In this document: piece by piece, positions 43,042 to 51,530 of the stretch
Layout: the number at the start of each line of letters is the position of its first letter
Numbering within the stretch: the stretch's first letter is position 1
NCBI RefSeq assembly: GCF_900107725.1
Contig: NZ_FNQO01000001.1
Location: forward strand, 62,001 to 126,000
Source of the DNA: Microbulbifer marinus
GTDB lineage: Bacteria; Pseudomonadota; Gammaproteobacteria; Pseudomonadales; Cellvibrionaceae
Length of the DNA: 64,000 nt
Direction of reading: 5' to 3'
The notes under the pieces: model-generated
Databases searched by the model: none
The model's input: only the letters and a program-made list of their open reading frames with translations
Told to the model about the DNA's origin: nothing
Program-made: the position numbers and the translations under genes

Positions 43042-44073
43042 ATGAAAAAAACGACCTTGTCAGTTCTTCTTGCCACTCTAATTTGCTGTTTGCCATTGCA
43101 GGCAGCTGAAAGTCCCATCGCTATCGCCATTCACGGTGGTGCCGGCACCATCGAAAAGAGCAAGATGACACCCGAACGCGAAAAGGCTTATCGCGACAAA
43201 TTACGCGAAGCGCTGGATAAGGGGTACGGGGTACTGGAGAAGGGAGGAAGCAGTCTGGATGCCGTTGTGGCGGCCATCAATGTGCTGGAGGACTCCCCGC
43301 TGTTCAATGCCGGCAAGGGCGCCGTTTACACCTACGAAGGCCGCCATGAACTGGATGCCTCCATCATGGATGGCAAGACCCGGCAGGCCGGCGCGGTAGC
43401 GGGGGTAACCCGTATCGAGAACCCGATCAATCTGGCACGCATGGTGATGGAGAACTCGCCCTTCGTCATGCTCGCCGGTGAGGGCGCCGAGGCCTTTGCG
43501 CAGGCGCGGGGCGTGCCGATGGTGGACAACAAGGTATTCGATACCGAGCAGCGCTTCGAGCAGCTGCAGAAAGCCAAGGAAAAGCTCAAGAAGGAGCAGA
43601 AGCGGGACAAGGACTACCAGGCGGCCGTGGAGCGCCTGCCGACGCCCTACAAGATGGGTACCGTTGGCGCCGTGGCCCTCGACCGACAGGGCAATATCGC
43701 CGCCGGCACCTCTACCGGGGGCATGACCGCCAAGCGCTACGGGCGAATCGGCGATTCTCCGGTCATTGGCGCCGGCACCTTCGCCGACAACGACTCCTGC
43801 GCCGTGTCGGCCACCGGTCACGGTGAGTACTTTATCCGCTACAACGTGGCCGCGGATATCTGTGCCCGGGTGCACTACAAGGGCAAATCGGTCGGCGAGG
43901 CCGCTGATGAGGTGATCAACCAGGTGCTGTTGCCGATAGGGGGTACCGGCGGCGTGATAGTGCTGGATCCAGCGGGCAATATCGCCATGACCTTCAACAC
44001 CAAGGGCATGTACCGTGCCAGCCGCTCCTCGAGTCAGCCTGCTCGGGTAGCTATCTTCAAAGATTCCGAATAG
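43042..44073 (+). CDS. Exported isoaspartyl peptidase/L-asparaginase (Ntn hydrolase)
   Basis: A 343-residue type III asparaginase homologue of the N-terminal-nucleophile family. It hydrolyses isoaspartyl dipeptides and asparagine after autocleavage into two subunits. Signal peptide at about 1-22 (ends LPLQA-A). Motifs are IHGGAGTIE, LEDSPLFNAGKGAVYT, ELDASIMDGKTRQAGAVAGV, and the cleavage site at MGTVGAVALD, where Thr207 becomes the nucleophile; GGTGGVIVLD follows. Between the subunits is a charged Lys-rich linker, about residues 175-200. The signal peptide suggests a periplasmic enzyme, as in some other gammaproteobacteria. Confidence 0.92.
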   Translation: MKKTTLSVLLATLICCLPLQAAESPIAIAIHGGAGTIEKSKMTPEREKAYRDKLREALDKGYGVLEKGGSSLDAVVAAINVLEDSPLFNAGKGAVYTYEGRHELDASIMDGKTRQAGAVAGVTRIENPINLARMVMENSPFVMLAGEGAEAFAQARGVPMVDNKVFDTEQRFEQLQKAKEKLKKEQKRDKDYQAAVERLPTPYKMGTVGAVALDRQGNIAAGTSTGGMTAKRYGRIGDSPVIGAGTFADNDSCAVSATGHGEYFIRYNVAADICARVHYKGKSVGEAADEVINQVLLPIGGTGGVIVLDPAGNIAMTFNTKGMYRASRSSSQPARVAIFKDSE

Positions 44074-44120
44074 GCTAAATTTTCATCAGTTGCTCGGCGA
44101 ATTCAGAAGGAGTTGATTCA

Positions 44121-44258
44121 ATGAGAAAGGGTGTTAGAAAAGGCGGCAAGAGCCGTCGCGAGATAGAGCGCTCAGTTCGCGTCTTTTGGGGCAGTGTGCT
44201 GCTGGTAGGGCTGTTTGCGGTCCTGCTGATGCACGCTGCCCTAGCTTCAGCCAACTGA
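44121..44258 (+). CDS. Small basic membrane protein, 45 residues
   Basis: A short gene with AAGGAG eight bases before ATG 44121. The product has a basic N-terminus (MRKGVRKGGKSRREIERSVR) and one hydrophobic helix (about 22-42, WGSVLLVGLFAVLLMHAAL). The good ribosome binding site and clean topology support expression. No family recognised. It sits 47 bases after the asparaginase gene and before a convergent tRNA-Arg. Confidence 0.55.
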   Translation: MRKGVRKGGKSRREIERSVRVFWGSVLLVGLFAVLLMHAALASAN

Positions 44259-44296
44259 GCTTCTGCGAGGGTTAACCTGGCTGCTCGACAGTGAGG

Positions 44297-44372
44297 TGGC
44301 GCCCCCGGGTGGACTCGAACCACCAGTCCGGACTTAGGAGGTCCGTGGTTTATCCTGTTAACCGACGGGGGC
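44297..44372 (-). tRNA. tRNA-Arg (anticodon CCT)
   Basis: A 76-base tRNA on the minus strand with encoded CCA. Acceptor GCCCCCG pairs with CGGGGGC. The anticodon stem is CGGAC/GTCCG with loop CTCCTAA, giving CCT, which reads AGG. Confidence 0.95.
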
Positions 44373-44539
44373 GGAAGGCCTGGGAGTGGCTGCGATCAAG
44401 CCGCCCCGGCCAGTGGAAGGCGGCTATTCTAACGGCTGTTTCCCCGGGTGTCATGCCGGCCGCCCAGGCAGGCCTTCCCCGTTGCTGCTGTTGGCTTACG
44501 GTTGCCGTTCCCGCTCCCGATGGCTTCTCTCCCTGTGTA

Positions 44540-44575
44540 GCCCCACCTAGGCGGCCCCACCTAGGCGGCCCCACC
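44540..44575. repeat. 14-bp tandem repeat (2.6 units)
   Basis: gccccacctaggcg occurs at 44540-44553 and again at 44554-44567, followed by the first eight bases of a third unit. Exact matches. Confidence 0.85.
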
Positions 44576-44784
44576 ATTTGTCACCGTCGGTAACAGTCTC
44601 CTGTTTGGGTTACCGCTTTTCCCGCTGTTTCAGATTCATCGATCTTTCGAAATTCTGTAGCAATTTAGTCACGCTTCGGCGGTAATTTTGCGCCCCTGAG
44701 CGGCATTCCGGGGGAGGTTTTTGCCCGCCAGTTTGCTCCTTTGATATGGCGTGGAAAAACTTGTTTACGGAGGCGATTTTTTGC

Positions 44785-44814
44785 TTGACCAGGGTCAGTC
44801 GAGCTGGCTAATCT
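44785..44814 (+). promoter_or_regulatory. Candidate promoter of the PA3496-like gene
   Basis: -35 TTGACC (44785-44790), 18-base spacer, -10 TAATCT (44809-44814). The gene starts 66 bases downstream. Confidence 0.6.
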
Positions 44815-44879
44815 GCGATTGCAAAACAAAAACAACAAGGGTGTTTCTGCTCCCGTAGATCGAGATTATGGAGTTTCGT

Positions 44880-45062
44880 ATGAGCGGCAACGTTAGCGAA
44901 AATTACATTGATTTTGATAACGATGACATCCCCCAAATAGCAAACGAGGTACTTAGGCAAGCCACGTCCCAGCCTCCGCGCGATGCTCGCCGGATGGTGG
45001 AGGACAAACTTGAGGAGATACGCCTCAGGCGCGAGTTGATGGATTACGATTACGATTTTTAA
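44880..45062 (+). CDS. PA3496-family small protein
   Basis: A 60-residue, very acidic protein that matches the PA3496-type small protein family, sometimes described as putative envelope integrity proteins. The hallmark is the C-terminal PRDARRMVEDKLEEIRLRREL followed by a short acidic end, DYDYDF. ATG 44880 is chosen because GGAG lies seven bases upstream; ATG 44868 is an alternative. Its biochemical role is not known. A terminator follows within six bases, so it is monocistronic. Confidence 0.85.
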   Translation: MSGNVSENYIDFDNDDIPQIANEVLRQATSQPPRDARRMVEDKLEEIRLRRELMDYDYDF

Positions 45063-45067
45063 TCAAC

Positions 45068-45096
45068 AAAAAGGCGCCACTGCTGGCGCCTTTTTT
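45068..45096 (+). terminator. Terminator after the PA3496-like gene
   Basis: Perfect stem aaaaaggcgcca/tggcgccttttt with loop ctgc, ending in a T-run. Confidence 0.93.
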
Positions 45097-45483
45097 CATT
45101 AAAGATCCAGGAAAGAATCGGGCAGCTTGCTCCTGGCCTTTACCTGTTGAGGGAAACTAATTATGGTTCGTCATAATTGGTACGGGTAATTATCGGTATT
45201 GGGGCTTTGGCTGGTGTCGATTCGCTCCTCTTCAAAGCAAGGTCGCGGTGATTGGCGAAGGCCTGGCGATTGGTCGAAATCAAACCACGGGGTCCGTAGA
45301 TAACCGATTAAAAGCCCCCTTTATCTGCACTGGAATGCAACACGAGAACTTGCTCGGGATTCGCATTGGAGCCGATTGGTACAAGTCTTGTTACGGAGTG
45401 GTGCGAATTCATATCGGACGGCAACTGATAGGATCTGGATGATCTGATTTGGTTGTTGAAAATCATTGAAAGGGAAGTTCGCA
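45097..45483. other. Intergenic region before the STAS/SpoIIE pair
   Basis: No gene is supported in this 387-base stretch. A short palindrome, aattatg/cataatt with a six-base centre, lies at 45159-45178 and could be an operator. A 64-codon open frame at 45248-45442 lacks a ribosome binding site and shows no domain. Confidence 0.5.
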
Positions 45484-45828
45484 ATGAATGTTTCGGAATA
45501 CAGTGGAGCCCGGGTTTCATCGGAGTTGTCGGAAAATGGTGATGCCCTGACCATACGCGTGACGGGCAACTTCGACTTCAATGTACATCGCGATTTCCAG
45601 CGCGCTTATCAGAATCTTTCCTCCTCCCCCAAACAATATTGCATCGACCTCTCCGAAACACAGTATCTGGATAGCGCTGCGCTGGGCATGTTATTGCTTC
45701 TGCGTGACTACTGTCTGAGTGACGGGCTGGAAGCAGGTCAGGTGAGGGTTGAACTGCTGAATGCCAACGAGCACGTTGGCAATATTCTCGCCATATCTAA
45801 CTTCGACAAAATATTCACGATTCGCTGA
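45484..45828 (+). CDS. STAS-domain anti-sigma-factor-antagonist-like protein
   Basis: A 114-residue STAS domain protein. The family switch site is seen in CIDLSETQYLDSAALGMLLLLRDY, with the phosphorylatable Ser at residue 64. In partner-switching systems, a HATPase kinase phosphorylates this Ser and a PP2C phosphatase removes the phosphate. The next gene, two bases downstream, encodes both a PP2C and a HATPase domain, so the pair is likely a self-contained switch. AAGGGAAG is placed before ATG 45484. Its final target, perhaps biofilm or motility control, is unknown. Confidence 0.9.
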   Translation: MNVSEYSGARVSSELSENGDALTIRVTGNFDFNVHRDFQRAYQNLSSSPKQYCIDLSETQYLDSAALGMLLLLRDYCLSDGLEAGQVRVELLNANEHVGNILAISNFDKIFTIR

Positions 45829-45830
45829 TT

Positions 45831-47585
45831 GTGATTGACCAATTTAGGGTGCTGGTGATTGAAGGGCATGCCGAGGAGTCGACGCAGCTTCGCCAGTTGT
45901 TGATTGGTTTTGCCGGGGGAGGGGAGGGGCTCCGTCCGGTGGTCCTCAACTTGTCAGACGACACCGAAGCGGCATTGGCAGACTATGCGGCTTTGCGTCC
46001 GCATGTGGTGATATTCGGCCCACGGGCTGCAGAGGCGGCGACGGCAGACGATCTGCAGCAGTTGCGAGCCCGAGCCGGCCTAGAGCCGGTGCCGATTCTT
46101 TTCGTGATGTCCGAGCGGCAATCCATAACGGCTGCCAGTCTGCAGACAGGTTGCGACGATATCCTGCTGAAGCCCTACAATCCCAATCTGGTTCGGCTGA
46201 AGCTGGCTGCTCTGCAGCGCTTCTGTGATTTCAGTCGCTCCCTGCTGGCGCAGCGCGACCGAATACGCCGACATCATGCCGATCTCCTACAGGAGCAGGC
46301 CAGCGCCCGGCAAATTTTCAGTAACCTCGGGCACGAGGGCTGTCTCGGCCAAACCGATGCCATCCGCTATCACCTTTCTCCGCGTGCAGTGTTGGCGGGA
46401 GATGTACTTGCGGCGGCCTATGGACCCGGCGGCAAGCTGATGCTGCTGCTTGGCGATTTTACCGGGCATGGACTCGCTGCGGCGGTAGGTGCCGTGCCGC
46501 TCACGTCAATTTTCTACTCCATGGTACCCAAGGGTTTTTCCTTGGGCCACATCCTGCGCGAGCTGAACACGAAGCTGCATAATGTCCTGCCGCCGGATAT
46601 GTTCTGCTGCGTGGTGATGTTTGAATTCGACCCACACAAGCGCCATATCCGTCTGTTCAATGGCGGCATGCCCAGTGTCTGTCTCCGCCATCACAGCGGC
46701 GAGCTTCGCTTGCTGGAGTCGCGACATCTGCCTTTGGGGGTGCTCGATGAGGTGGCGCTTGACGAGGCAGTGGTGCACATTCCGGTGGAGGATGGCGATC
46801 ACCTGTACCTATGGAGCGATGGGATCCACGAGGCGCGCAACTTGCGGGGCGATCTGTACGGCGAGCAGCGCCTGCTCGAGACGCTATCGGCTGAGGCGGC
46901 GGAAGGGCAGCGGTTCGACCACATCTTGTCCGCGGTCAGTCGTTTCAGCGCCGATCAACACGACGACCTATCGCTTGTCGAGGTGGCGCTGGACAACGCC
47001 GCGCCCTGGCGTGGTGATGGCTGGGCATTGGAGGATGAGACGGCGAAAAAATCGCCGCGCCTCGGCGACTGGTCGATCAACTTTACCCTCGGGCCGGAGG
47101 AATTGCGGGAGGCAGACCCGCTACCGCTACTGCACAGCGTATTGGCGCAGGTGCCGGGTGCTGGCAGCTTCCGGGATCCGCTGACAATTGTGCTGGGGGA
47201 GATGTTCCGCAATGCGCTGGAACACGGCCTGCTCAAGCTGGACAGCAGCCTGAAAGGGACGGAGCGCGGTTTTACCGAATACTACCGTCAGCTGAATCGC
47301 GACCGGCGCGAGTTGCGGGAGGGGTGGATTCGCATAGAGTTGCGCTGCCGCGATCGCGGTGGACGGGGATCGCTGGAAGTGGTGGTAGAAGACAGTGGCG
47401 ATGGCTTGCCGGAGCAATATTTTACCAGCAATACCTATTCTGGGCGCGGCCTGCCATTGTTGCGGGCAATTTGCCGAAAGGTGCAGTTGCAACCGGGCAG
47501 CAGTCGCGTGCGCGCGGTGTTGAATTGGGGTGAGGCGGCCGCGCCCCGAAAAAAAGTCCGGGCCTCGGCTGCTCACCAGGATTAA
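45831..47585 (+). CDS. Receiver-like / SpoIIE PP2C phosphatase / HATPase fusion protein
   Basis: A 584-residue three-domain signalling protein. Residues 5-130 look like a response-regulator receiver, but the phospho-acceptor Asp is missing: the strand where it should lie reads HVVIFGPRA (about 58-66). The conserved Lys is kept at residue 114 (LLKPYNP). Next, a SpoIIE-type PP2C phosphatase (about 190-385) has metal-site Asp in LLLGDFTGHGLAAAVGAV, LWSDGIHEARN and QHDDLSLVEV. Last is a HATPase_c domain (about 460-575) with LGEMFRNALEHGLLK, VVVEDSGDGLP and SGRGLPLLRAI. Start GTG 45831 follows the STAS stop by two bases. Confidence 0.9.
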   Translation: MIDQFRVLVIEGHAEESTQLRQLLIGFAGGGEGLRPVVLNLSDDTEAALADYAALRPHVVIFGPRAAEAATADDLQQLRARAGLEPVPILFVMSERQSITAASLQTGCDDILLKPYNPNLVRLKLAALQRFCDFSRSLLAQRDRIRRHHADLLQEQASARQIFSNLGHEGCLGQTDAIRYHLSPRAVLAGDVLAAAYGPGGKLMLLLGDFTGHGLAAAVGAVPLTSIFYSMVPKGFSLGHILRELNTKLHNVLPPDMFCCVVMFEFDPHKRHIRLFNGGMPSVCLRHHSGELRLLESRHLPLGVLDEVALDEAVVHIPVEDGDHLYLWSDGIHEARNLRGDLYGEQRLLETLSAEAAEGQRFDHILSAVSRFSADQHDDLSLVEVALDNAAPWRGDGWALEDETAKKSPRLGDWSINFTLGPEELREADPLPLLHSVLAQVPGAGSFRDPLTIVLGEMFRNALEHGLLKLDSSLKGTERGFTEYYRQLNRDRRELREGWIRIELRCRDRGGRGSLEVVVEDSGDGLPEQYFTSNTYSGRGLPLLRAICRKVQLQPGSSRVRAVLNWGEAAAPRKKVRASAAHQD

Positions 47586-47600
47586 GCCGGAAACGGGATC

Positions 47601-48308
47601 TTACATCTGCTCTGCGGTGCCATTGCCGGCGCCACCAAACTTGCGACCCAGCCAGCCCTGTAGCTGTTTCAGCTTATGCGAAAGCTTGCCGCGTTTGGCT
47701 TTGCGATCTTTGTCCGCGGCGCTTACCAGCCATGCGATCTGGATCACCAGGCGCTGCCCTTCGAAAGGGAGGTGGCCGTGAAAGGAGTTCTCGGCGCGCT
47801 TGAAGGCCACCAGGGTGCCGTATGCGGGCTTGATCTCGGGTACGACCATATCCTCGTAGTCGTCGATCCGGTTCAGGAAGCGCAGGCAGCCATTACCGTC
47901 CAGGGTCCATTCCGGATTCAGGTACAGCAACGCGGTGGCCACCTTGGACTTGCCGTCGGTGTGAATGTTGCCGTGACGCTTTTTCAGTGAGCGGCTGATG
48001 GAAACGTAAGTGGGGTACTGGGACAGCTGCTCGATGCCCAGGTTCTTGCCGATCGCATCGGCAAAGGCCGGATCCACTAGTCCCTCGATCAGGGTATTAA
48101 TTGAATCGCCGCACTCTTCTTTCTCGTATGGCAGGTAACCCGCGCCCTTGAGCCGGGGGAAATCCTCGAGTAACGGGGACATCAGCTCTTCAGTCAGTAC
48201 TTTGGGGGCGACGAAAAAGGGGAAGGGCAGGCTTTTGATTAAGGCGTCTTCGCCAGTCAGGGCGCTGGTATCGAGCCAGCGGCTGGCATCCGCAACGAGG
48301 CTTGTCAT
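47601..48308 (-). CDS. 2-oxoglutarate/Fe(II)-dependent oxygenase family protein
   Basis: A 235-residue protein with the 2OG-Fe(II) oxygenase layout. The iron ligands are the HxD motif in GNIHTDGKSK and the distal His in NSFHGHLPFEG. The Arg that binds 2-oxoglutarate is probably in QRLVIQIAW. The C-terminal tail is basic (KDRKAKRGKLSHKLKQLQ). There is no signal peptide. The hydroxylated substrate is unknown. It is convergent with the SpoIIE gene, 15 bases away. Confidence 0.85.
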   Translation of the reverse strand: MTSLVADASRWLDTSALTGEDALIKSLPFPFFVAPKVLTEELMSPLLEDFPRLKGAGYLPYEKEECGDSINTLIEGLVDPAFADAIGKNLGIEQLSQYPTYVSISRSLKKRHGNIHTDGKSKVATALLYLNPEWTLDGNGCLRFLNRIDDYEDMVVPEIKPAYGTLVAFKRAENSFHGHLPFEGQRLVIQIAWLVSAADKDRKAKRGKLSHKLKQLQGWLGRKFGGAGNGTAEQM

Positions 48309-48605
48309 TGTTGTGCATCCTTACAAGCTGGTCTTGTATAAGCGTCAATTCACATCTGAATTGAATTTGCTGTCATCGACCGCCGAGACACGTTCCGCTA
48401 CCCCTGGAACGCCAGACACCGGTTAGGTGGCTTCTCGCGGTCTCGCCAAAATATCAGACCGGGCCGCCTGCGGCCAACAGCAGGTGTGTCCAGCTAGAAC
48501 GATTTGGTCGGAAATATAGTGGTACCGAGCCAAATTTCATGCAATTGGCGCTGGTGCCGGTATAATGCCGGTCAGTTTTTCATCAAAGCAGTAATCTTCG
48601 CACCC

Positions 48606-49280
48606 ATGCTCGCGACTTCGGAATCCCCATATCTGTTGCAAGTTCGCGACCTGTCCTGCCAGCGGGACGGGCGGCAGCTGTTTGCGGGGCTCAGTTTTGC
48701 GTTATCTGCGGGCAGTGCGGTGCAAATCGGCGGCGCCAACGGGGCCGGCAAGACTACGCTGCTGCGGACGCTGATTGGCAGTGCCGGCGATTACAGCGGC
48801 CAGATCCTGTGGCGGGGACGCCAGTTCCCGGCTTCCCTGCCGCAATTCCGTGAATCTCTTCTTTACATCGGTCACCGGGCCGGGGTGCGCGGCGGTCTGA
48901 CGCCGCTGGAAAACCTGACCTGGTACGGCGCCGATCGCGAGGCGGCCATGCAGGCGCTGGAGCAGGTTGATCTGTTCGGATTTGAAGACAGCCTGTGCCA
49001 GCACCTGTCCGCGGGCCAGAATCGCCGCGTGGCGCTGGCGCGTCTCTTCCTGACCGCAACACCGCCGCTGTGGATTCTGGACGAACCGCTGGCGGCGCTG
49101 GATGTGGCCGGCGTGGCCGCGCTGCAGGGGCAGATGGCCGTCCATCTGAGTCGGGGCGGTGCCATGGTGTTTACCTCCCACCAGCCGGTGGCACTGGCGG
49201 GGCTGCAGCGGGTCGAGCTGGCCGATTACGCCGTCGATGAGTTTGCACAGAGCGCCGGAGGTGAACATGTCTTCGGTTGA
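48606..49280 (+). CDS. ccmA: Heme exporter ATP-binding protein CcmA
   Basis: CcmA is the ATPase of the CcmABCD module that releases holo-CcmE in System I cytochrome c maturation. The 224-residue protein has Walker A GGANGAGKTT, the signature LSAGQNRRVALARL (the LSAGQ variant typical of CcmA), Walker B LWILDEPLAALD and H-loop FTSHQP. It starts at ATG 48606 and overlaps ccmB by 14 bases. It is the first gene of the ccm operon; a 297-base gap separates it from the divergent oxygenase gene. Confidence 0.95.
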   Translation: MLATSESPYLLQVRDLSCQRDGRQLFAGLSFALSAGSAVQIGGANGAGKTTLLRTLIGSAGDYSGQILWRGRQFPASLPQFRESLLYIGHRAGVRGGLTPLENLTWYGADREAAMQALEQVDLFGFEDSLCQHLSAGQNRRVALARLFLTATPPLWILDEPLAALDVAGVAALQGQMAVHLSRGGAMVFTSHQPVALAGLQRVELADYAVDEFAQSAGGEHVFG

Positions 49281-49980
49281 GCATGCATCCGCGGTTGGCG
49301 GGGCGCGCAGCGGTCCGGGGCTGGCCGCCCTGCTCAAGGTGGAACTGCTGCTGGCGCTGCGCAAGCGCGCGGATATCGCCAACCCGCTGCTGTTTTTCGT
49401 CACCGTTTTGGCGTTGCTGCCGCTGGGAGTCGGGCCCGAACCGGAGCTGCTGGCGCGGCTGGCGCCCGGCATGATCTGGGTCATGGCTCTGCTGGCGACG
49501 CTGCTGTCGCAGGAGAGCCTGTTTCGCAGTGATTTCGAAGACGGCACGCTGGAACAGCAGGCCCTGGCGCCGCAGCCGCTCTATTTCGCCGTGCTGATCA
49601 AGGCAGCGGTGCACTGGCTGGTCACCGGCCTGCCCCTGGCTCTGCTGTCACCTATGCTGGGACTGATGCTGAACCTGCCCGCGGCAGGTTATCTGTGTCT
49701 GCTGGTTTCCCTGCTGCTGGGCACTGCCAGCATGAGCCTGATCGGTGCGGTGGGCGCGGCACTGACCGTCGCGCTGCGGCGCCCGGGTCTGCTGCTGGCG
49801 TTGATTGTTATGCCGCTCTATGTGCCCGTGTTAATCTTCGGCACCGGCGCGGTGCAGGCGGCCATCGACGGTTACGTTTTCGCGCCGCAACTGGCTATTC
49901 TGGCGGCGCTGCTGGCCGCGGCAGCGGCGCTGGCACCGCTGGCAGCGGCGGGTGCCATCCGCATCAGTCTGGATAATTGA
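49267..49980 (+). CDS. ccmB: Heme exporter protein CcmB
   Basis: A 237-residue membrane protein with six predicted helices. It is the membrane partner of CcmA. Typical features are the N-terminal LLKVELLLALRKRADIANPL, then SLFRSDFEDGTLEQ, the conserved CcmB loop, and LRRPGLLLALIVMPLYVPVLIFG. ATG 49267 lies inside the ccmA end, with GGAGGTG before it. The next gene, ccmC, starts 13 bases later. Confidence 0.95.
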   Translation: MSSVEHASAVGGARSGPGLAALLKVELLLALRKRADIANPLLFFVTVLALLPLGVGPEPELLARLAPGMIWVMALLATLLSQESLFRSDFEDGTLEQQALAPQPLYFAVLIKAAVHWLVTGLPLALLSPMLGLMLNLPAAGYLCLLVSLLLGTASMSLIGAVGAALTVALRRPGLLLALIVMPLYVPVLIFGTGAVQAAIDGYVFAPQLAILAALLAAAAALAPLAAAGAIRISLDN

Positions 49981-49993
49981 TTTGGAGGTTTCC

Positions 49994-50758
49994 TTGGCCT
50001 GGCAATGGTTTCACCGCTTGGGTTCGCCGCGCTGGTTCTATCAGAAGACCGGTGCCTGGCTGCCGTGGCTGGCGCTGGCGAGTGTGGTTCTGCTGACCAT
50101 TGGCACTGTCTGGGGGCTTGGTTTTGCGCCGCAGGACGCCAAGCAGGGTCACAGCTACCGCATCATCTATATTCATGTGCCGGCGTCCTTCCTCGCGCTG
50201 GCTGGCTATTACATCATGGCCATCAGTGGTGCCATCGGCCTGATCTGGAAAATGAAGCTTTCGTTTGCTGTAATGCGTGCGGCTGCACCCATCGGCGCGG
50301 TGCTTACGGTCATCGCCCTGTTTACCGGGGCCGTCTGGGGCAAGCCCACCTGGGGCACCTACTGGGTCTGGGATGCCCGTATCACTTCAATGCTGATTCT
50401 GCTGTTTCTGTACATCGGCGTGATAGCGCTGGCTCGTGCTTTCAGTCGCGAGCAGGTGGCGGACAAGGCCTGCGCGCTGCTGGCGCTGGTGGGTACCGTG
50501 AATATCCCGATTATCTACAAGTCGGTGGACTGGTGGTTTACGTTGCATCAGCCGGCCACTATCAAGCTGACGCAGTCGAGCAGCATAGACCCGAGCATGT
50601 TCTACCCGCTGCTAACCATGATCATCGGTTTTTACTGCCTCTACGCCTGGACCCTGATCACCCATACCCGCGTGCTGGTACTGCAGCGGGAATGGCGCAC
50701 CCAGTGGGTGCAGCAGGAGTTGTTGGCAGGCGAATCTCAAGCAGGGGAGGGAAAGTAA
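49994..50758 (+). CDS. ccmC: Heme lyase/export protein CcmC
   Basis: CcmC loads heme onto CcmE at the periplasmic face. The 254-residue protein has six membrane segments and the tryptophan-rich WWD-type signature WGTYWVWDARITS, flanked by conserved His in IYIHVPASFLALAGY and FTLHQPATIKL. TTG 49994 is the start, with GGAGG five bases before it; no ATG near it fits. This is shorter at the N-terminus than the full open frame. Confidence 0.95.
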   Translation: MAWQWFHRLGSPRWFYQKTGAWLPWLALASVVLLTIGTVWGLGFAPQDAKQGHSYRIIYIHVPASFLALAGYYIMAISGAIGLIWKMKLSFAVMRAAAPIGAVLTVIALFTGAVWGKPTWGTYWVWDARITSMLILLFLYIGVIALARAFSREQVADKACALLALVGTVNIPIIYKSVDWWFTLHQPATIKLTQSSSIDPSMFYPLLTMIIGFYCLYAWTLITHTRVLVLQREWRTQWVQQELLAGESQAGEGK

Positions 50759-50759
50759 G

Positions 50760-50984
50760 GTGCAGTTTCAATTTGCCGGCTTTGCCGATTTCATGGCGAT
50801 GGAAGGCCACGGTATCTATGTGTGGATTTCCTACGGTGTAACCTTCGCCCTACTGGCGTCGCTGGCCGCTTTTCCCTTGTTGCGTCGCCGCCAGTTGCAG
50901 CGCGAGTTGCAGCGCCAGCAGCGTATTCAGCAGCGCCGCCGTCAGGCCGAGAATGGGCGCAAGGCGACTACTGAGCCCGCGTAA
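50760..50984 (+). CDS. ccmD: Heme exporter protein CcmD
   Basis: A 74-residue protein with one membrane helix (about 22-43) and a basic, Gln/Arg-rich tail. It includes GFADFMAMEGHGIYVWISYG, which is the CcmD hallmark. It helps release holo-CcmE from CcmC. GTG 50760 follows the ccmC stop by one base. Confidence 0.92.
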   Translation: MQFQFAGFADFMAMEGHGIYVWISYGVTFALLASLAAFPLLRRRQLQRELQRQQRIQQRRRQAENGRKATTEPA

Positions 50985-51080
50985 CGCGCACGCCGAGCGC
51001 GACAGCGCAACGGAATCCACTGGGTGCGCGCGACGCGCCCGACAAAAATTCATTTAGATGTTCGGAGCACAACGAAAACG

Positions 51081-51530
51081 ATGCACCCTGCACGCAAACA
51101 ACGCCTGATCCTGGTCATTGTTCTGGTAGCCCTCTCCAGCGCCGCAATCGGTTTTGTCACCTATGCGATGCGCAACAATATGGATTACTTCTATGCACCC
51201 AGCGCTTTCGCAGCCGGAGAGGTGCCGTTCGAGAAGCGTATCCGTGCCGGCGGCTGCGTGGTGCCCGGTAGCATACAGCGCGCAGCGGACAGCCTGGATG
51301 TGCGTTTCGCCATCACTGACGGCGCGGCCGAGCTGCAGGTGGTGTTCGACAAGATACTGCCGGACCTGTTTGCCGAGGGCGAAGCCGCGGTCATCACCGG
51401 TCGCCTGGCGCAGGACGGCATCTTGCGCGCGGACCAGGTACTGGCCAAGCACGATGAAAACTACACGCCGCCCGAAGTGGCGGAATCCATGACCGCCGAG
51501 GCCAGCTGCGCGGACGGAGCGAAAATATGA
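51081..51530 (+). CDS. ccmE: Cytochrome c-type biogenesis heme chaperone CcmE
   Basis: A 149-residue heme chaperone with an N-terminal membrane anchor (about 9-28) and an OB-fold periplasmic domain. The covalent heme-binding His is in LAKHDENYTPPEV, matching the HxxxY pattern of proteobacterial CcmE. The strand RIRAGGCVVPGSIQR has Cys where many homologues have Met or Leu. ATG 51081 is chosen; the frame is open 57 bases further upstream without a site. The stop overlaps ccmF by four bases. Confidence 0.93.
   Translation: MHPARKQRLILVIVLVALSSAAIGFVTYAMRNNMDYFYAPSAFAAGEVPFEKRIRAGGCVVPGSIQRAADSLDVRFAITDGAAELQVVFDKILPDLFAEGEAAVITGRLAQDGILRADQVLAKHDENYTPPEVAESMTAEASCADGAKI

Larger units (their letters stand above)
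44373..44879. other. Intergenic region between tRNA-Arg and the PA3496-like gene
   Basis: No gene is supported in this 507-base stretch. It holds a small 14-base tandem repeat and, near its right end, a promoter for the next gene. The GC-rich left part would contain the tRNA-Arg promoter on the minus strand, which I could not assign with confidence. Confidence 0.55.

Noticed and set aside
45248-45442. Possible 64-codon gene upstream of the STAS gene
   Set aside because: No ribosome binding site, no recognised domain, and no conserved-looking pattern.
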